Assembly: GCA_024404215.1 (NCBI GenBank)
Contig: JAKSQI010000028.1
Span: forward strand, 1-13,335
DNA: 13,335 bases
Origin: Oscillospiraceae bacterium
GTDB taxonomy: Bacteria; Bacillota; Clostridia; Oscillospirales; Oscillospiraceae
Reading direction: 5' to 3'
In this document: positions 7,303 through 13,335 of the stretch, one piece after another
How the letters are laid out: every line of letters starts with the position of its first letter
How positions within the stretch are numbered: position 1 is the stretch's first letter
Notes under the pieces: model-generated
Database searches by the model: none
The model's input: the letters and a program-made list of their open reading frames with translations, nothing else
Told to the model about the DNA's origin: nothing
Made by a program: the position numbers and the translations under genes

Positions 7303-7309
7303 AAAAAAC

Positions 7310-7852
7310 ATGAATAAAAAAACAAAATACATTGTACACGGGGCTATTATTGCAGCCCTCTATGCCGTTTTAACCATGGCCTTATGGGAATTCTCTTCTT
7401 TAGCTATTCAGGTTAGACTGTCAGAAGCCTTATGTGTGCTGCCTCTCTTTACACCGGCAGCAGTTCCGGGACTGTTTATCGGATGCTTTATCAGTAATCT
7501 GCTGTCCGGTACCTGGATTGATGTGGTATTTGGCTCACTGGCAACCCTGATAGCTGCCATTTTGACCTATGGGATTGGTATTAAGTGCCGTCTGGCTGTA
7601 TCCGGTGAGCTCTCAAGGCTGAGAAAGTGCCTGGCACCTCTGCCGGCAGTTTTGGTTAATGCCATTGTCGTTCCCTTGGTTTTGTACTACGGCTACGGAA
7701 TAACCTCCATGGGAAATGCCAGTACCACCGTGGGTGTTTTGGCTTTGCTGGCCCTCTCAATTTTTATCGGTCAGGCCATTGCCTGCTATCTCATAGGTAT
7801 GCCCCTAATGCATGTATTTGAAAGAATAAACCGAAAGCATTCCATTTTTTAA
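7310..7852 (+). CDS. queT: QueT family ECF transporter substrate-binding (S) subunit
   Basis: QueT proteins are small integral membrane S components that import a queuosine precursor (preQ1 or queuine-type) together with the shared EcfA/EcfT energising module, which is not encoded here. The 180 residues contain several hydrophobic helices. The family hallmark segment IQVRLSEAL is near residues 34-42, followed by a Phe-Thr-Pro-Ala-Ala-Val-Pro-Gly-Leu-Phe-Ile-Gly stretch and the DVVFGSLATL helix. Length is typical. ATG 7310 has AAGGGAG 7 nt upstream. The leader before it is strongly structured, implying translational or transcriptional control. A hairpin terminator follows directly. No queuosine biosynthesis gene is in the window, consistent with salvage. 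Confidence 0.88.
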   Translation: MNKKTKYIVHGAIIAALYAVLTMALWEFSSLAIQVRLSEALCVLPLFTPAAVPGLFIGCFISNLLSGTWIDVVFGSLATLIAAILTYGIGIKCRLAVSGELSRLRKCLAPLPAVLVNAIVVPLVLYYGYGITSMGNASTTVGVLALLALSIFIGQAIACYLIGMPLMHVFERINRKHSIF

Positions 7853-7859
7853 TACCAGA

Positions 7860-7901
7860 AGACGCGTTAACAGATGAAACTATCTGCTAACGCGTCTTTT
7901 T
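7860..7901 (+). terminator. Shared terminator between convergent queT and the YihY-family gene
   Basis: Arms 7860-7875 and 7882-7897 form a 16-bp stem with a single A-C mismatch and the loop GAAACT, followed by a run of T to 7901. This is a good intrinsic terminator for queT on +. The - strand gene ends inside the T-run (stop at 7900-7902), so the same hairpin may serve it in reverse, with a poorer U-tract. Confidence 0.9.
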
Positions 7902-8763
7902 ATCGAAGGGAAATTTCACTATCCTGATTTTCCGTCTGTTCTAAGGAAGCTGAGGAAGCTGCGGCCTTAGCCTTCTTCTTTCCATGCTCCTTATACAATG
8001 TATAAAGAAAGCTGTTCATATAGGCCCCGGAAAATATAATAAACATGGAGCCATAGAGCCATAGAAGGGTTACCATGACGCTTCCCACTGTGCCGTATAC
8101 ACCATAACGATTGGATACGCCAAGCCATAAGCTGTACACATAGTTGAAAAGCATCCAGGCAGCAGCAGCCATCACAGCACCGGGAAGTCCAAATCTATAG
8201 TTTCTGCTTTTCCCCGGTATAATTCGATATACCAGGGCTAACAGTAAGCAGAGTACCAAAGCAAATATTATGCGATTGTGTGAGAAAAGCTGAATATGGA
8301 AGACACTGAGAACATTAAGAACTACGCTTCCCAGCATCAGCAGATAAATGGCCAAAATCATCAAAACCGAGTATCCCATTGCTTTTAGGGTTAAGCGGAC
8401 ATATGCCGTTGATTTGCTGCTTCCGCTGGCGATAATGATGCCGCGCATAAAGGATGCGATAACCTTGGAAGCAGACCATAAGGTTACAATGGCAGAGAAC
8501 CCCCAGATTTTTCCGGAATAACGGTAAACCTGATTGATTATGCTTTCCAGTAAAATTGCAACAGTCTCCGGTGCCACCAGCCCAACGGCTTCATTCAATT
8601 CCTGGCTGTTCCATTGGCTGAGGGGTAAAACGGCGGATACCAAAATTACGCAAGGAATAATGGACATAAAAATGTAAAAGGCACCGGATGCTGCATAAAG
8701 GGTCAGATTCCGTTCCATACTTCCGTTTATATAACGCGAAAATAAATAATACAGTTTTTTCAT
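7900..8763 (-). CDS. YihY/BrkB (UPF0761) family inner-membrane protein
   Basis: From ATG 8763 the protein is 287 residues with about six hydrophobic segments, near residues 22-48, 87-105, 128-155, 165-182, 193-215 and 225-250. This is the pattern of the YihY/YfkH/BrkB family. Supporting landmarks are an early Ala-Phe-x-Phe-like A-F-Y-I-F-M-S-I-I-P segment, the W-S-A-S-K motif, and the late Y-G-V-Y-G-T-V-G-S loop before a Leu-Leu-Trp-Leu-Tyr helix. The family's function is unresolved; an RNase BN assignment from older literature is not supported. The cytoplasmic C-terminus is Lys/Ala-rich, then acidic. The frame is open 23 codons further upstream, but that extension lies in the divergent control region, so the downstream Met with a modest GGGATGA site was chosen. 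Confidence 0.9.
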   Translation of the reverse strand: MKKLYYLFSRYINGSMERNLTLYAASGAFYIFMSIIPCVILVSAVLPLSQWNSQELNEAVGLVAPETVAILLESIINQVYRYSGKIWGFSAIVTLWSASKVIASFMRGIIIASGSSKSTAYVRLTLKAMGYSVLMILAIYLLMLGSVVLNVLSVFHIQLFSHNRIIFALVLCLLLALVYRIIPGKSRNYRFGLPGAVMAAAAWMLFNYVYSLWLGVSNRYGVYGTVGSVMVTLLWLYGSMFIIFSGAYMNSFLYTLYKEHGKKKAKAAASSASLEQTENQDSEISLR

Positions 8764-8795
8764 ATTTCTATCATCCCAGGCTAATTTATGATATG

Positions 8796-8808
8796 ATACT
8801 GTCAGTAT
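8796..8808. promoter_or_regulatory. Palindrome in the divergent control region (possible operator)
   Basis: ATACTG-T-CAGTAT is a perfect 6+6 palindrome with a one-base centre. It lies midway between the - strand YihY-family gene and the + strand YlmH-like gene. AT-rich -10-like hexamers overlap it on both strands (TATAAC at 8806 on +; TATCAT on -, about 18 nt from TTGTTT). It could be a regulator site, but chance is possible at this length. Confidence 0.3.
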
Positions 8809-8847
8809 AACAAACAAGATAATTTGTGGCAAGAAGGGGAGTGCATG

Positions 8848-9585
8848 ATGACAGAGGAAGAGCGCTATTTGCAGGCTCGCCTGAAGGAGCTGGCAGACCG
8901 CAGCTACCGGAACAGCTGCTGGGAGTTTTCGGATTTTTTGTCCTTGGCAGAGCCGAGTCTGATGCCTGTTCGCTATTACGGGAGCCTGGAAGGCGGATCT
9001 GCGGCAGCGGAACGGAGATTAGCAGCTTTTGGCAGCGAGGATATCTGCGGATACAGGCAAAGCCCGCCCATTGAAATCGTGCATATAGCTCCCGTACAAA
9101 AAAAATTCGCTGACAAATTGTCCCATCGTGATTATCTTGGTGCTCTTATGTCCTTGGGATTAAAGCGCAGCTGCCTTGGTGATATTCTTCTTCAGGAGAA
9201 CGATGCCTACCTCTTCTGTCTGGATTCCATGACAGACTATATCCTCAGGGAACTGACCTCAGTCCGTCACACGACCGTAACCTGTGAACGCTGTGACAGC
9301 CTTCCATCCGGAATTGAAAAGGACCCTCTTGTCCTGAGAATAACGACGGCATCCCTTCGTGTTGATGTTTTAATGTCCGCTGTATTTCATCTCTCACGAA
9401 CGGCTGCAAAGGAATACTTTGACAAAGAGCTTGTCTTCTGTAACGGCAGGCAGGTTGCCTCACCTGGCTACCAGCCCGATGAAGGCAGTATTATCAGCGT
9501 AAGGGGAAAGGGACGTTTTCGCTTTGATTGCGCAGAAGGAAAAACAAAAAAAGGACGTATCTCTGTGACTGTATCGGTTTGGTAG
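8848..9585 (+). CDS. YlmH-like S4-domain RNA-binding protein
   Basis: This 245-residue protein has the YlmH layout: an N-terminal and central domain of about 165 residues, then an S4 RNA-binding domain at roughly 170-225 with the pattern RVDVLMS...SRTAAKEYF...LVFCNG. Family length is about 255. YlmH proteins bind ribosomal particles or tRNA and have been linked in B. subtilis to ribosome-associated quality control; in many Firmicutes they lie in the cell-division (ylm/divIVA) cluster. Here it stands alone, divergent from a YihY-family gene and before yqhY. Adjacent ATGs occur at 8845 and 8848; AAGGGGAG (8834-8841) is better spaced (6 nt) for 8848. The adjacent ATG changes only one residue. 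Confidence 0.85.
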   Translation: MTEEERYLQARLKELADRSYRNSCWEFSDFLSLAEPSLMPVRYYGSLEGGSAAAERRLAAFGSEDICGYRQSPPIEIVHIAPVQKKFADKLSHRDYLGALMSLGLKRSCLGDILLQENDAYLFCLDSMTDYILRELTSVRHTTVTCERCDSLPSGIEKDPLVLRITTASLRVDVLMSAVFHLSRTAAKEYFDKELVFCNGRQVASPGYQPDEGSIISVRGKGRFRFDCAEGKTKKGRISVTVSVW

Positions 9586-9604
9586 AAAAAGGCTTTCCTT
9601 TTTC
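9585..9604 (+). terminator. Weak hairpin terminator after the YlmH-like gene
   Basis: GAAAAAGG and CCTTTTTC form an 8-bp stem around CTTT, overlapping the last base of the TAG stop. The U-rich arm is part of the stem and no separate U-tract follows, so termination may be partial and allow readthrough into yqhY. Confidence 0.5.
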
Positions 9605-9666
9605 AGGCCAGTATGATAAAATAATTCAAATAATCAGTAAAGCTAAACATGACAGGAGAGAGTATC

Positions 9667-10029
9667 ATGGCAGATAATAAAGAATATATCAGTTATGTAA
9701 ATGACATGGGCAATATCCACATTTCTGAGGAAGTTGTTGCCGCTATAGCAGCCGAGGCTGCCGCTGAGGTTGAAGGTGTTGCCGGTCTTCGCGCCGGCCA
9801 TTCCCGTGACAATGCAGAGCAGTCCGGAAGGAAGGTAGTCAGCCGGGGCATTAAGGTCCGCCTGGCCGAGAATCAGCTTTCCATTGATGTATATCTTTTG
9901 GCTAAGGCAGATCTTCCTCTTGCTAACCTGGGCTCTGCTGTGCAGCAGGCTGTAAAGGCAGCTGTAGAGGCAGCTACCGGTGTTACGGTTCAGAGCGTCA
10001 ATGTAAACGTCATTGGCGTAAAAGCCTAA
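9667..10029 (+). CDS. yqhY: Asp23/Gls24 family protein, YqhY-like
   Basis: This 120-residue protein matches the Asp23 (alkaline shock protein 23) family. It has an N-terminal G-N-I-H-I-S-E-E-V-V-A segment, an Ala-rich helix ending E-V-E-G-V-A-G-L, a G-I-K-V-R-L core strand, and a V-N-V-N-V-x-G-V end. In Bacillus the yqhY gene sits directly before nusB and is linked to control of acetyl-CoA carboxylase activity; the same position here favours a YqhY assignment, although accB and accC are not upstream. I chose ATG 9667 because AGGAG at 9654-9658 lies 8 nt before it; ATG 9649 would precede that site and adds six unconserved residues. A -10-like TATGAT at 9612-9617 may mark a promoter, but no good -35 is seen. 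Confidence 0.88.
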   Translation: MADNKEYISYVNDMGNIHISEEVVAAIAAEAAAEVEGVAGLRAGHSRDNAEQSGRKVVSRGIKVRLAENQLSIDVYLLAKADLPLANLGSAVQQAVKAAVEAATGVTVQSVNVNVIGVKA

Positions 10030-10042
10030 ACGGAGGAAGCCT

Positions 10043-10489
10043 ATGAAACGAAACACCGCCCGTGAAATTGCGGTTCGGCTTTGCTTTATGCTATCCGAAA
10101 ATCCCATTCAGGCTTCCGAACTGCTGGAGCATGTGTTTGAACCGGAATACTATGCCTCCCTTGCCCTTGAGGATGAGCTCTTTTCAGAGCTGCCCGGCAA
10201 TCAGCTGACTTATATTTCTGAATTGATTTCCGGTATTGGCCTTCATAATGCCGAACTGGATGAATATGTCATGCGCTATTCTACCGGCTGGGATTTTGAC
10301 CGTATTTCCCGCACAGCTTTAGCTATTATTAAGGTTGCCATGTATGAAATTCTTTACATGCCGGATATCCCCTCTAGAGTATCGGTAAACGAAGCTGTTG
10401 AGCTGGCCAAGCACTACGAAGAGGATCAGACGGTTCCCTTTATCAATGGTCTTTTAGGTGCATTTGTCAAGGGAGAGATCAGCCAATGA
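10043..10489 (+). CDS. nusB: Transcription antitermination protein NusB
   Basis: NusB binds boxA RNA with NusE (ribosomal protein S10) in antitermination of rRNA operons. The 148 residues form the all-helical NusB fold. The N-terminal A-R-E-I-A-V-R-L-C-F helix corresponds to the usual REx-x-x-QxLY start. The strongly conserved C-terminal half includes R-T-A-L-A-I-I-K-V-A near 92-101, P-S-R-V-S-V-N-E-A-V-E-L-A-K and F-I-N-G-L-L-G. GGAGG at 10032-10036 is 6 nt before the ATG. The stop codon overlaps the next start as ATGA, so the M22-like gene is translationally coupled. The N-terminal RNA-binding helix is somewhat divergent. Confidence 0.95.
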   Translation: MKRNTAREIAVRLCFMLSENPIQASELLEHVFEPEYYASLALEDELFSELPGNQLTYISELISGIGLHNAELDEYVMRYSTGWDFDRISRTALAIIKVAMYEILYMPDIPSRVSVNEAVELAKHYEEDQTVPFINGLLGAFVKGEISQ

Positions 10490-11409
10490 GCATCCCTGCC
10501 GCTTTAGCCTTTGACACCAGCAACTACACCACCTCATGTGCGGTTTTTGATGGAACAAAGGGCCGTAACTCCGGCCGCTTGCTGGATGTACGACCGGGAG
10601 AACTGGGTCTCAGACAATCTGAGGCCCTTTTCAGTCATGTAAAACGCCTGCCGGAGATTTATAGCGGCCTCGCTCTAAATGAGCCGATTATAGCCGTTGG
10701 TGCCAGTTCAAAGCCCCGGGAAACCGAGGATTCCTATATGCCCTGCTTTTTGGCAGGCTCAACCATGGGGTCAGTTTTAGCAGAAACGCTGAAAGTGCCC
10801 TTTTTTACCTTTTCTCATCAGCAAGGGCATATTGCAGCTGCAGCCTGGTCAGCCGGCCGGCCAGAGCTTTTGGACCAACCTCATCTGGCCTGGCATCTGT
10901 CCGGTGGAACCACCGAGCTTCTGCATGTAGTTAAATCGGGCTCAGCAGTCCACTGTACTATTATCGGCGGAACCCAGGACGTTTCCGCCGGTCAGCTGAT
11001 TGACCGAACCGGCCAGCTGCTTAAGCTTGCATTCCCTGCGGGAAAGGCTATCGACGCTCTGTCAGCCCAAAGCATCCGTGAAGAATGCTACTCCATGAAA
11101 CTGAACGGATTGCACTTTTCACTCTCCGGCGTTGAGCATAAAATGAAGCAAAAGCTGGAAGCCGGGGATAATGCTGAAGACGTTGCTCGTTTTGTTCTGC
11201 TCTCATTAATTTCCGGTGTTGCACGCATTACCGCCAAGGCCAGGGAGCAATACGGAAATCTGCCGGTTCTCTTTTCGGGAGGAGTAGCCTCTAACAGTCT
11301 GCTGCGGGAGCGTATGCCGGATGGTATTTTTGCCCAGCCTGCCTACTCAACCGACAATGCCCTGGGTGCAGCCATATTAACCTATCGCGCGGTAACTGCT
11401 CATGGATAA
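10486..11409 (+). CDS. Divergent TsaD/Kae1-like protein (peptidase M22 family paralog)
   Basis: This 307-residue ASKHA-fold protein resembles TsaD (Gcp), which makes t6A in tRNA, but is shorter than the usual 330-360 residues and altered at key loops. It retains the metal ligands: an H-x-x-x-H at His111 and His115 and an Asp at 290 in T-D-N-A. It also retains the C-terminal SGGVASN segment. Differences are S-G-G-T-T at 139-143 in place of the S-G-G-H-T nucleotide loop, and a K-P-R-E-T-E-D-S-Y-M-P stretch where TsaD has the glycine-rich R-G-P-G-L segment. I therefore do not call it the housekeeping tsaD. It is locked between nusB (4-nt ATGA overlap) and xseA (8-nt overlap). Function is unknown; partnership with TsaB-like proteins is possible. 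Confidence 0.82.
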   Translation: MSIPAALAFDTSNYTTSCAVFDGTKGRNSGRLLDVRPGELGLRQSEALFSHVKRLPEIYSGLALNEPIIAVGASSKPRETEDSYMPCFLAGSTMGSVLAETLKVPFFTFSHQQGHIAAAAWSAGRPELLDQPHLAWHLSGGTTELLHVVKSGSAVHCTIIGGTQDVSAGQLIDRTGQLLKLAFPAGKAIDALSAQSIREECYSMKLNGLHFSLSGVEHKMKQKLEAGDNAEDVARFVLLSLISGVARITAKAREQYGNLPVLFSGGVASNSLLRERMPDGIFAQPAYSTDNALGAAILTYRAVTAHG

Positions 11410-12631
11410 GCCTGTTTATTCTGTTTCTGATTTAAACCGCTACGTGAAAACCATGCTGGAAAGCGACGGTTTGCTACGCAGCATTGCCGTATCCGGCGAA
11501 ATCTCAAACTTCAAACGCAATGTCAGCGGTCACCTCTATTTTTCTTTAAAGGATGCCTCAGCCTCTGTAACCTGCGCCATGTTCCGAGGAAGTGCAGATA
11601 AGCTTCTCTTTGAGCCGGAAAACGGCATGAAGGTTATAGCTGCAGGAAGGGTATCCCTTTATCCCCAGTCCGGTGTTTATCAGCTGGTTGTGGAACGGTT
11701 GATTCCTGATGGAAAGGGTGATTTGCAGGCTGCCTACGAACAACTGAAGGCGAAGCTTGAAGCAGAGGGCCTCTTTGACCGCAGCCATAAAAAACCTCTT
11801 CCGCTCTTTCCCAAATGCATTGCGGTCATTACCTCAGGGACCGGGGCTGCCGTCATGGATATTATCCGTGTGCTCCGTAAGAGATGGCCAATAAGTAAAA
11901 TTAAAATTCTTCCCGTTGCTGTTCAAGGTGAAAAAGCCCCGGCTCAAATTGCCGGTGCTTTAAAATACGCAAATAAATGGCATATCGCCGACGTTATTAT
12001 ATGTGGCAGAGGCGGCGGGTCTTTGGAAGACCTTTGGTGCTTTAATGATGAAAGGGTAGCAAGGGCTATCTATGAATCGGAAATACCTGTCATTTCTGCT
12101 GTCGGTCATGAACCGGATTATACCATAGCCGATTTTGTTGCCGACCGGCGTGCAGCAACGCCTTCTAATGCAGCCGAGTTGGCAGTTCCGGACCGTTACG
12201 AACAGCTTCAGGCCTTAGACGAAACCTATGGTTACCTGGGACGCATGCTGGATACGCGTTTGGATGCAGCTTTGAAAAAGCTGAAGGATTTGCAGAACCG
12301 TTATGTCTTATCTGACCCATCCAACTTTGTGAGCCTGCGGAGCCAGCAGCTGCTGAATCTGCAAAAACGTCTGGAATCTGCGGAAACTGCTGTTTTGCTT
12401 CAAAAAACCGCTCAATTCCAAAACCTCGCCGGAAAGCTGGATGCCTTAAGCCCTTTAAAGGTTCTGTCCAGAGGTTATTCCATGGTTGAGCAAAAGGATG
12501 GCAGGATTGTACGAAGCATCAACAATCTGAAAATAGGGGAAAGCTTGAAGCTTTCCTTTGCTGACGGCGGTGCTGACTGCAGGGTAACGGATATCAGAAA
12601 GGATAATAACTATGGCAGAACTGAAGTATGA
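11402..12631 (+). CDS. xseA: Exodeoxyribonuclease VII large subunit
   Basis: XseA is the catalytic large subunit of exonuclease VII, which degrades single-stranded DNA bidirectionally with several XseB subunits. The 409 residues carry an N-terminal OB-fold DNA-binding domain (about 1-100: V-S-G-E-I-S-N-F-K near 31-39, then H-L-Y-F-S-L-K). The catalytic core has A-V-I-T-S-G-T-G-A-A, RGGGSLEDLW at 203-212, G-H-E-P-D at 235-239 and the A-D-R-R-A-A-T-P-S-N-A-A-E segment near 247-259. A coiled-coil C-terminal region follows. Length is normal to slightly short. The ATG lies inside the end of the preceding gene and no clear Shine-Dalgarno is visible, so translation probably depends on coupling. Confidence 0.96.
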   Translation: MDKPVYSVSDLNRYVKTMLESDGLLRSIAVSGEISNFKRNVSGHLYFSLKDASASVTCAMFRGSADKLLFEPENGMKVIAAGRVSLYPQSGVYQLVVERLIPDGKGDLQAAYEQLKAKLEAEGLFDRSHKKPLPLFPKCIAVITSGTGAAVMDIIRVLRKRWPISKIKILPVAVQGEKAPAQIAGALKYANKWHIADVIICGRGGGSLEDLWCFNDERVARAIYESEIPVISAVGHEPDYTIADFVADRRAATPSNAAELAVPDRYEQLQALDETYGYLGRMLDTRLDAALKKLKDLQNRYVLSDPSNFVSLRSQQLLNLQKRLESAETAVLLQKTAQFQNLAGKLDALSPLKVLSRGYSMVEQKDGRIVRSINNLKIGESLKLSFADGGADCRVTDIRKDNNYGRTEV

Positions 12632-12851
12632 AGAAGCCATTTGCCGTATTGAAGAAATCGTAAAGGCTTTAGAGAAGGGGGATGCCCCTCTTGATCTCTC
12701 ACTGGACCTATTTAAAGAAGCAACTGCTCTGGTGCAAAAATGCAGCGGTATGCTGGAAAACGCCCGTCAGGAGGTTGTACGTCTCCGCAAAGGGGAAGAT
12801 GGCAGCCCAATAGAAGAAGCCTTTGACAGAATGGGTGAAATTGATGATTAA
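12612..12851 (+). CDS. xseB: Exodeoxyribonuclease VII small subunit
   Basis: This 79-residue partner of XseA has the standard XseB pattern: Y-E-E-A-I-C-R-I-E-E-I-V near the start, L-E-K-G-D-A-P-L-D-L-S-L-D-L-F-K-E in the middle, and a final helix with C-S-G-M-L-E-N-A. It forms helical hairpins that decorate XseA. The start lies 20 nt inside the end of xseA, with AAAGGA about 9 nt upstream, giving coupled and balanced synthesis of the two subunits. Length is typical (70-85). Confidence 0.95.
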   Translation: MAELKYEEAICRIEEIVKALEKGDAPLDLSLDLFKEATALVQKCSGMLENARQEVVRLRKGEDGSPIEEAFDRMGEIDD

Positions 12852-13335
12852 TCGTCTGGTTAGCCTTCAAAAAGCTGTAGACAGCCGTTTAAGCGAGTTA
12901 TTTGTCAAAGACGGGTCCTATGCCGGCTTAACAGAATCCATGCGCTATAGCCTTTTAGCCGGCGGAAAACGAATCCGGCCCGTTTTGGCATTGGCTTTTG
13001 CCGAGGCCTGCGGGGCCTCCGTTGACCGTGCTTTGGACGCTGCCTGTTCTTTGGAGCTTTTGCATACCTATTCTCTCATCCACGATGACTTACCCTGTAT
13101 GGACAACGACAGTCTTCGACGGGGTAAGCCGACCAATCATGTGGTGTACGGTGAAACAACGGCAGTTCTGGCAGGAGACTGTCTGCAGGCAGAGGCCTTC
13201 GCTCTGCTGGCAAGCAGCAGCTGCTCGGCCGGCAGTATTACCGGCATGATTCGCTCCCTCTCTCGGGCCGCTGGTCTTCGGGGCATTTGTGGCGGACAGG
13301 CCCTGGATATTGCCGCCGAGGGAAAAGAGCCCACT
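12844..13335 (+). CDS. ispA: Farnesyl diphosphate synthase / polyprenyl synthetase (partial, runs off the right edge)
   Basis: The first 164 residues of a short-chain trans-prenyltransferase are present; the frame is still open at the window end. Motifs are GGKRIRP at 40-46 and the first aspartate-rich motif D-D-L-P-C-M-D at 81-87, followed by R-R-G-K-P at 92-96. These residues bind the allylic diphosphate through magnesium. The downstream G-G-Q-A-L-D-I segment is also typical. The product is most likely farnesyl diphosphate for undecaprenyl and quinone synthesis; geranylgeranyl diphosphate cannot be excluded. ATG 12844 lies 8 nt inside xseB, a very common xseB-ispA arrangement, and implies coupling. 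The second aspartate motif lies beyond the window. Confidence 0.93.
   Translation, partial: MINRLVSLQKAVDSRLSELFVKDGSYAGLTESMRYSLLAGGKRIRPVLALAFAEACGASVDRALDAACSLELLHTYSLIHDDLPCMDNDSLRRGKPTNHVVYGETTAVLAGDCLQAEAFALLASSSCSAGSITGMIRSLSRAAGLRGICGGQALDIAAEGKEPT

Noticed and set aside
8764..8832. Hydrophobic 23-residue N-terminal extension of the YihY-family protein, possibly a signal peptide
   Set aside because: It covers the divergent control region with the palindrome, and the protein reads as a normal family member from the internal Met.

Overview
The window looks like chromosomal housekeeping DNA from a Gram-positive Clostridia-type Firmicute, possibly Ruminococcaceae/Oscillospiraceae-like (genus not determinable). 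The reasons are Firmicute gene neighbourhoods (nadK-argR-recN; yqhY-nusB-xseA-xseB-ispA), strong AGGAGG-type ribosome binding sites, hairpin terminators, an ECF-type QueT transporter subunit with a structured leader, and YlmH and Asp23/YqhY family proteins. No insertion sequence, phage gene, CRISPR array, tRNA or rRNA was seen.

Layout. 1-3572: the tail of NAD kinase, then argR, recN and tyrS, all on + and closed by a GC-rich hairpin terminator. 3573-3795: a short non-coding stretch with two hairpins. 3796-5295: glycerol kinase glpK on -. 5296-5389: a divergent control region with a near-consensus sigma-A promoter reading rightwards. 5390-7179: a monoacylglycerol-lipase-like hydrolase followed after 14 nt by a DUF169 gene. 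7180-7309: a heavily structured leader in front of queT (7310-7852). 7860-7901: a hairpin terminator shared by convergent queT and the - strand YihY-family membrane protein (7900-8763). 8764-8847: a second divergent control region with a small palindrome. 8848-9585: a YlmH-like S4 protein. 9667-13335: a tight operon of yqhY (Asp23 family), nusB, a divergent TsaD/Kae1-like (M22) protein, xseA, xseB and ispA (cut by the window edge); the genes from nusB to ispA all overlap.

How the genes fit together. The lipase could release glycerol for GlpK. RecN and exonuclease VII (XseAB) both serve DNA repair. ArgR regulates arginine metabolism, NusB acts in rRNA antitermination, IspA makes the isoprenoid precursor FPP, and QueT imports a queuosine precursor. 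In many Firmicutes nusB-xseA-xseB-ispA leads into dxs-tlyA-nadK-argR-recN. Here the second half lies about 7 kb upstream of the first half, which suggests the ancestral cluster has been split or permuted.

The points most worth a second look are the queT leader, the TsaD-like paralog with altered active-site loops but retained metal ligands, the split cluster, and the lipase-DUF169 pair beside glpK. I see no convincing wholly new system.
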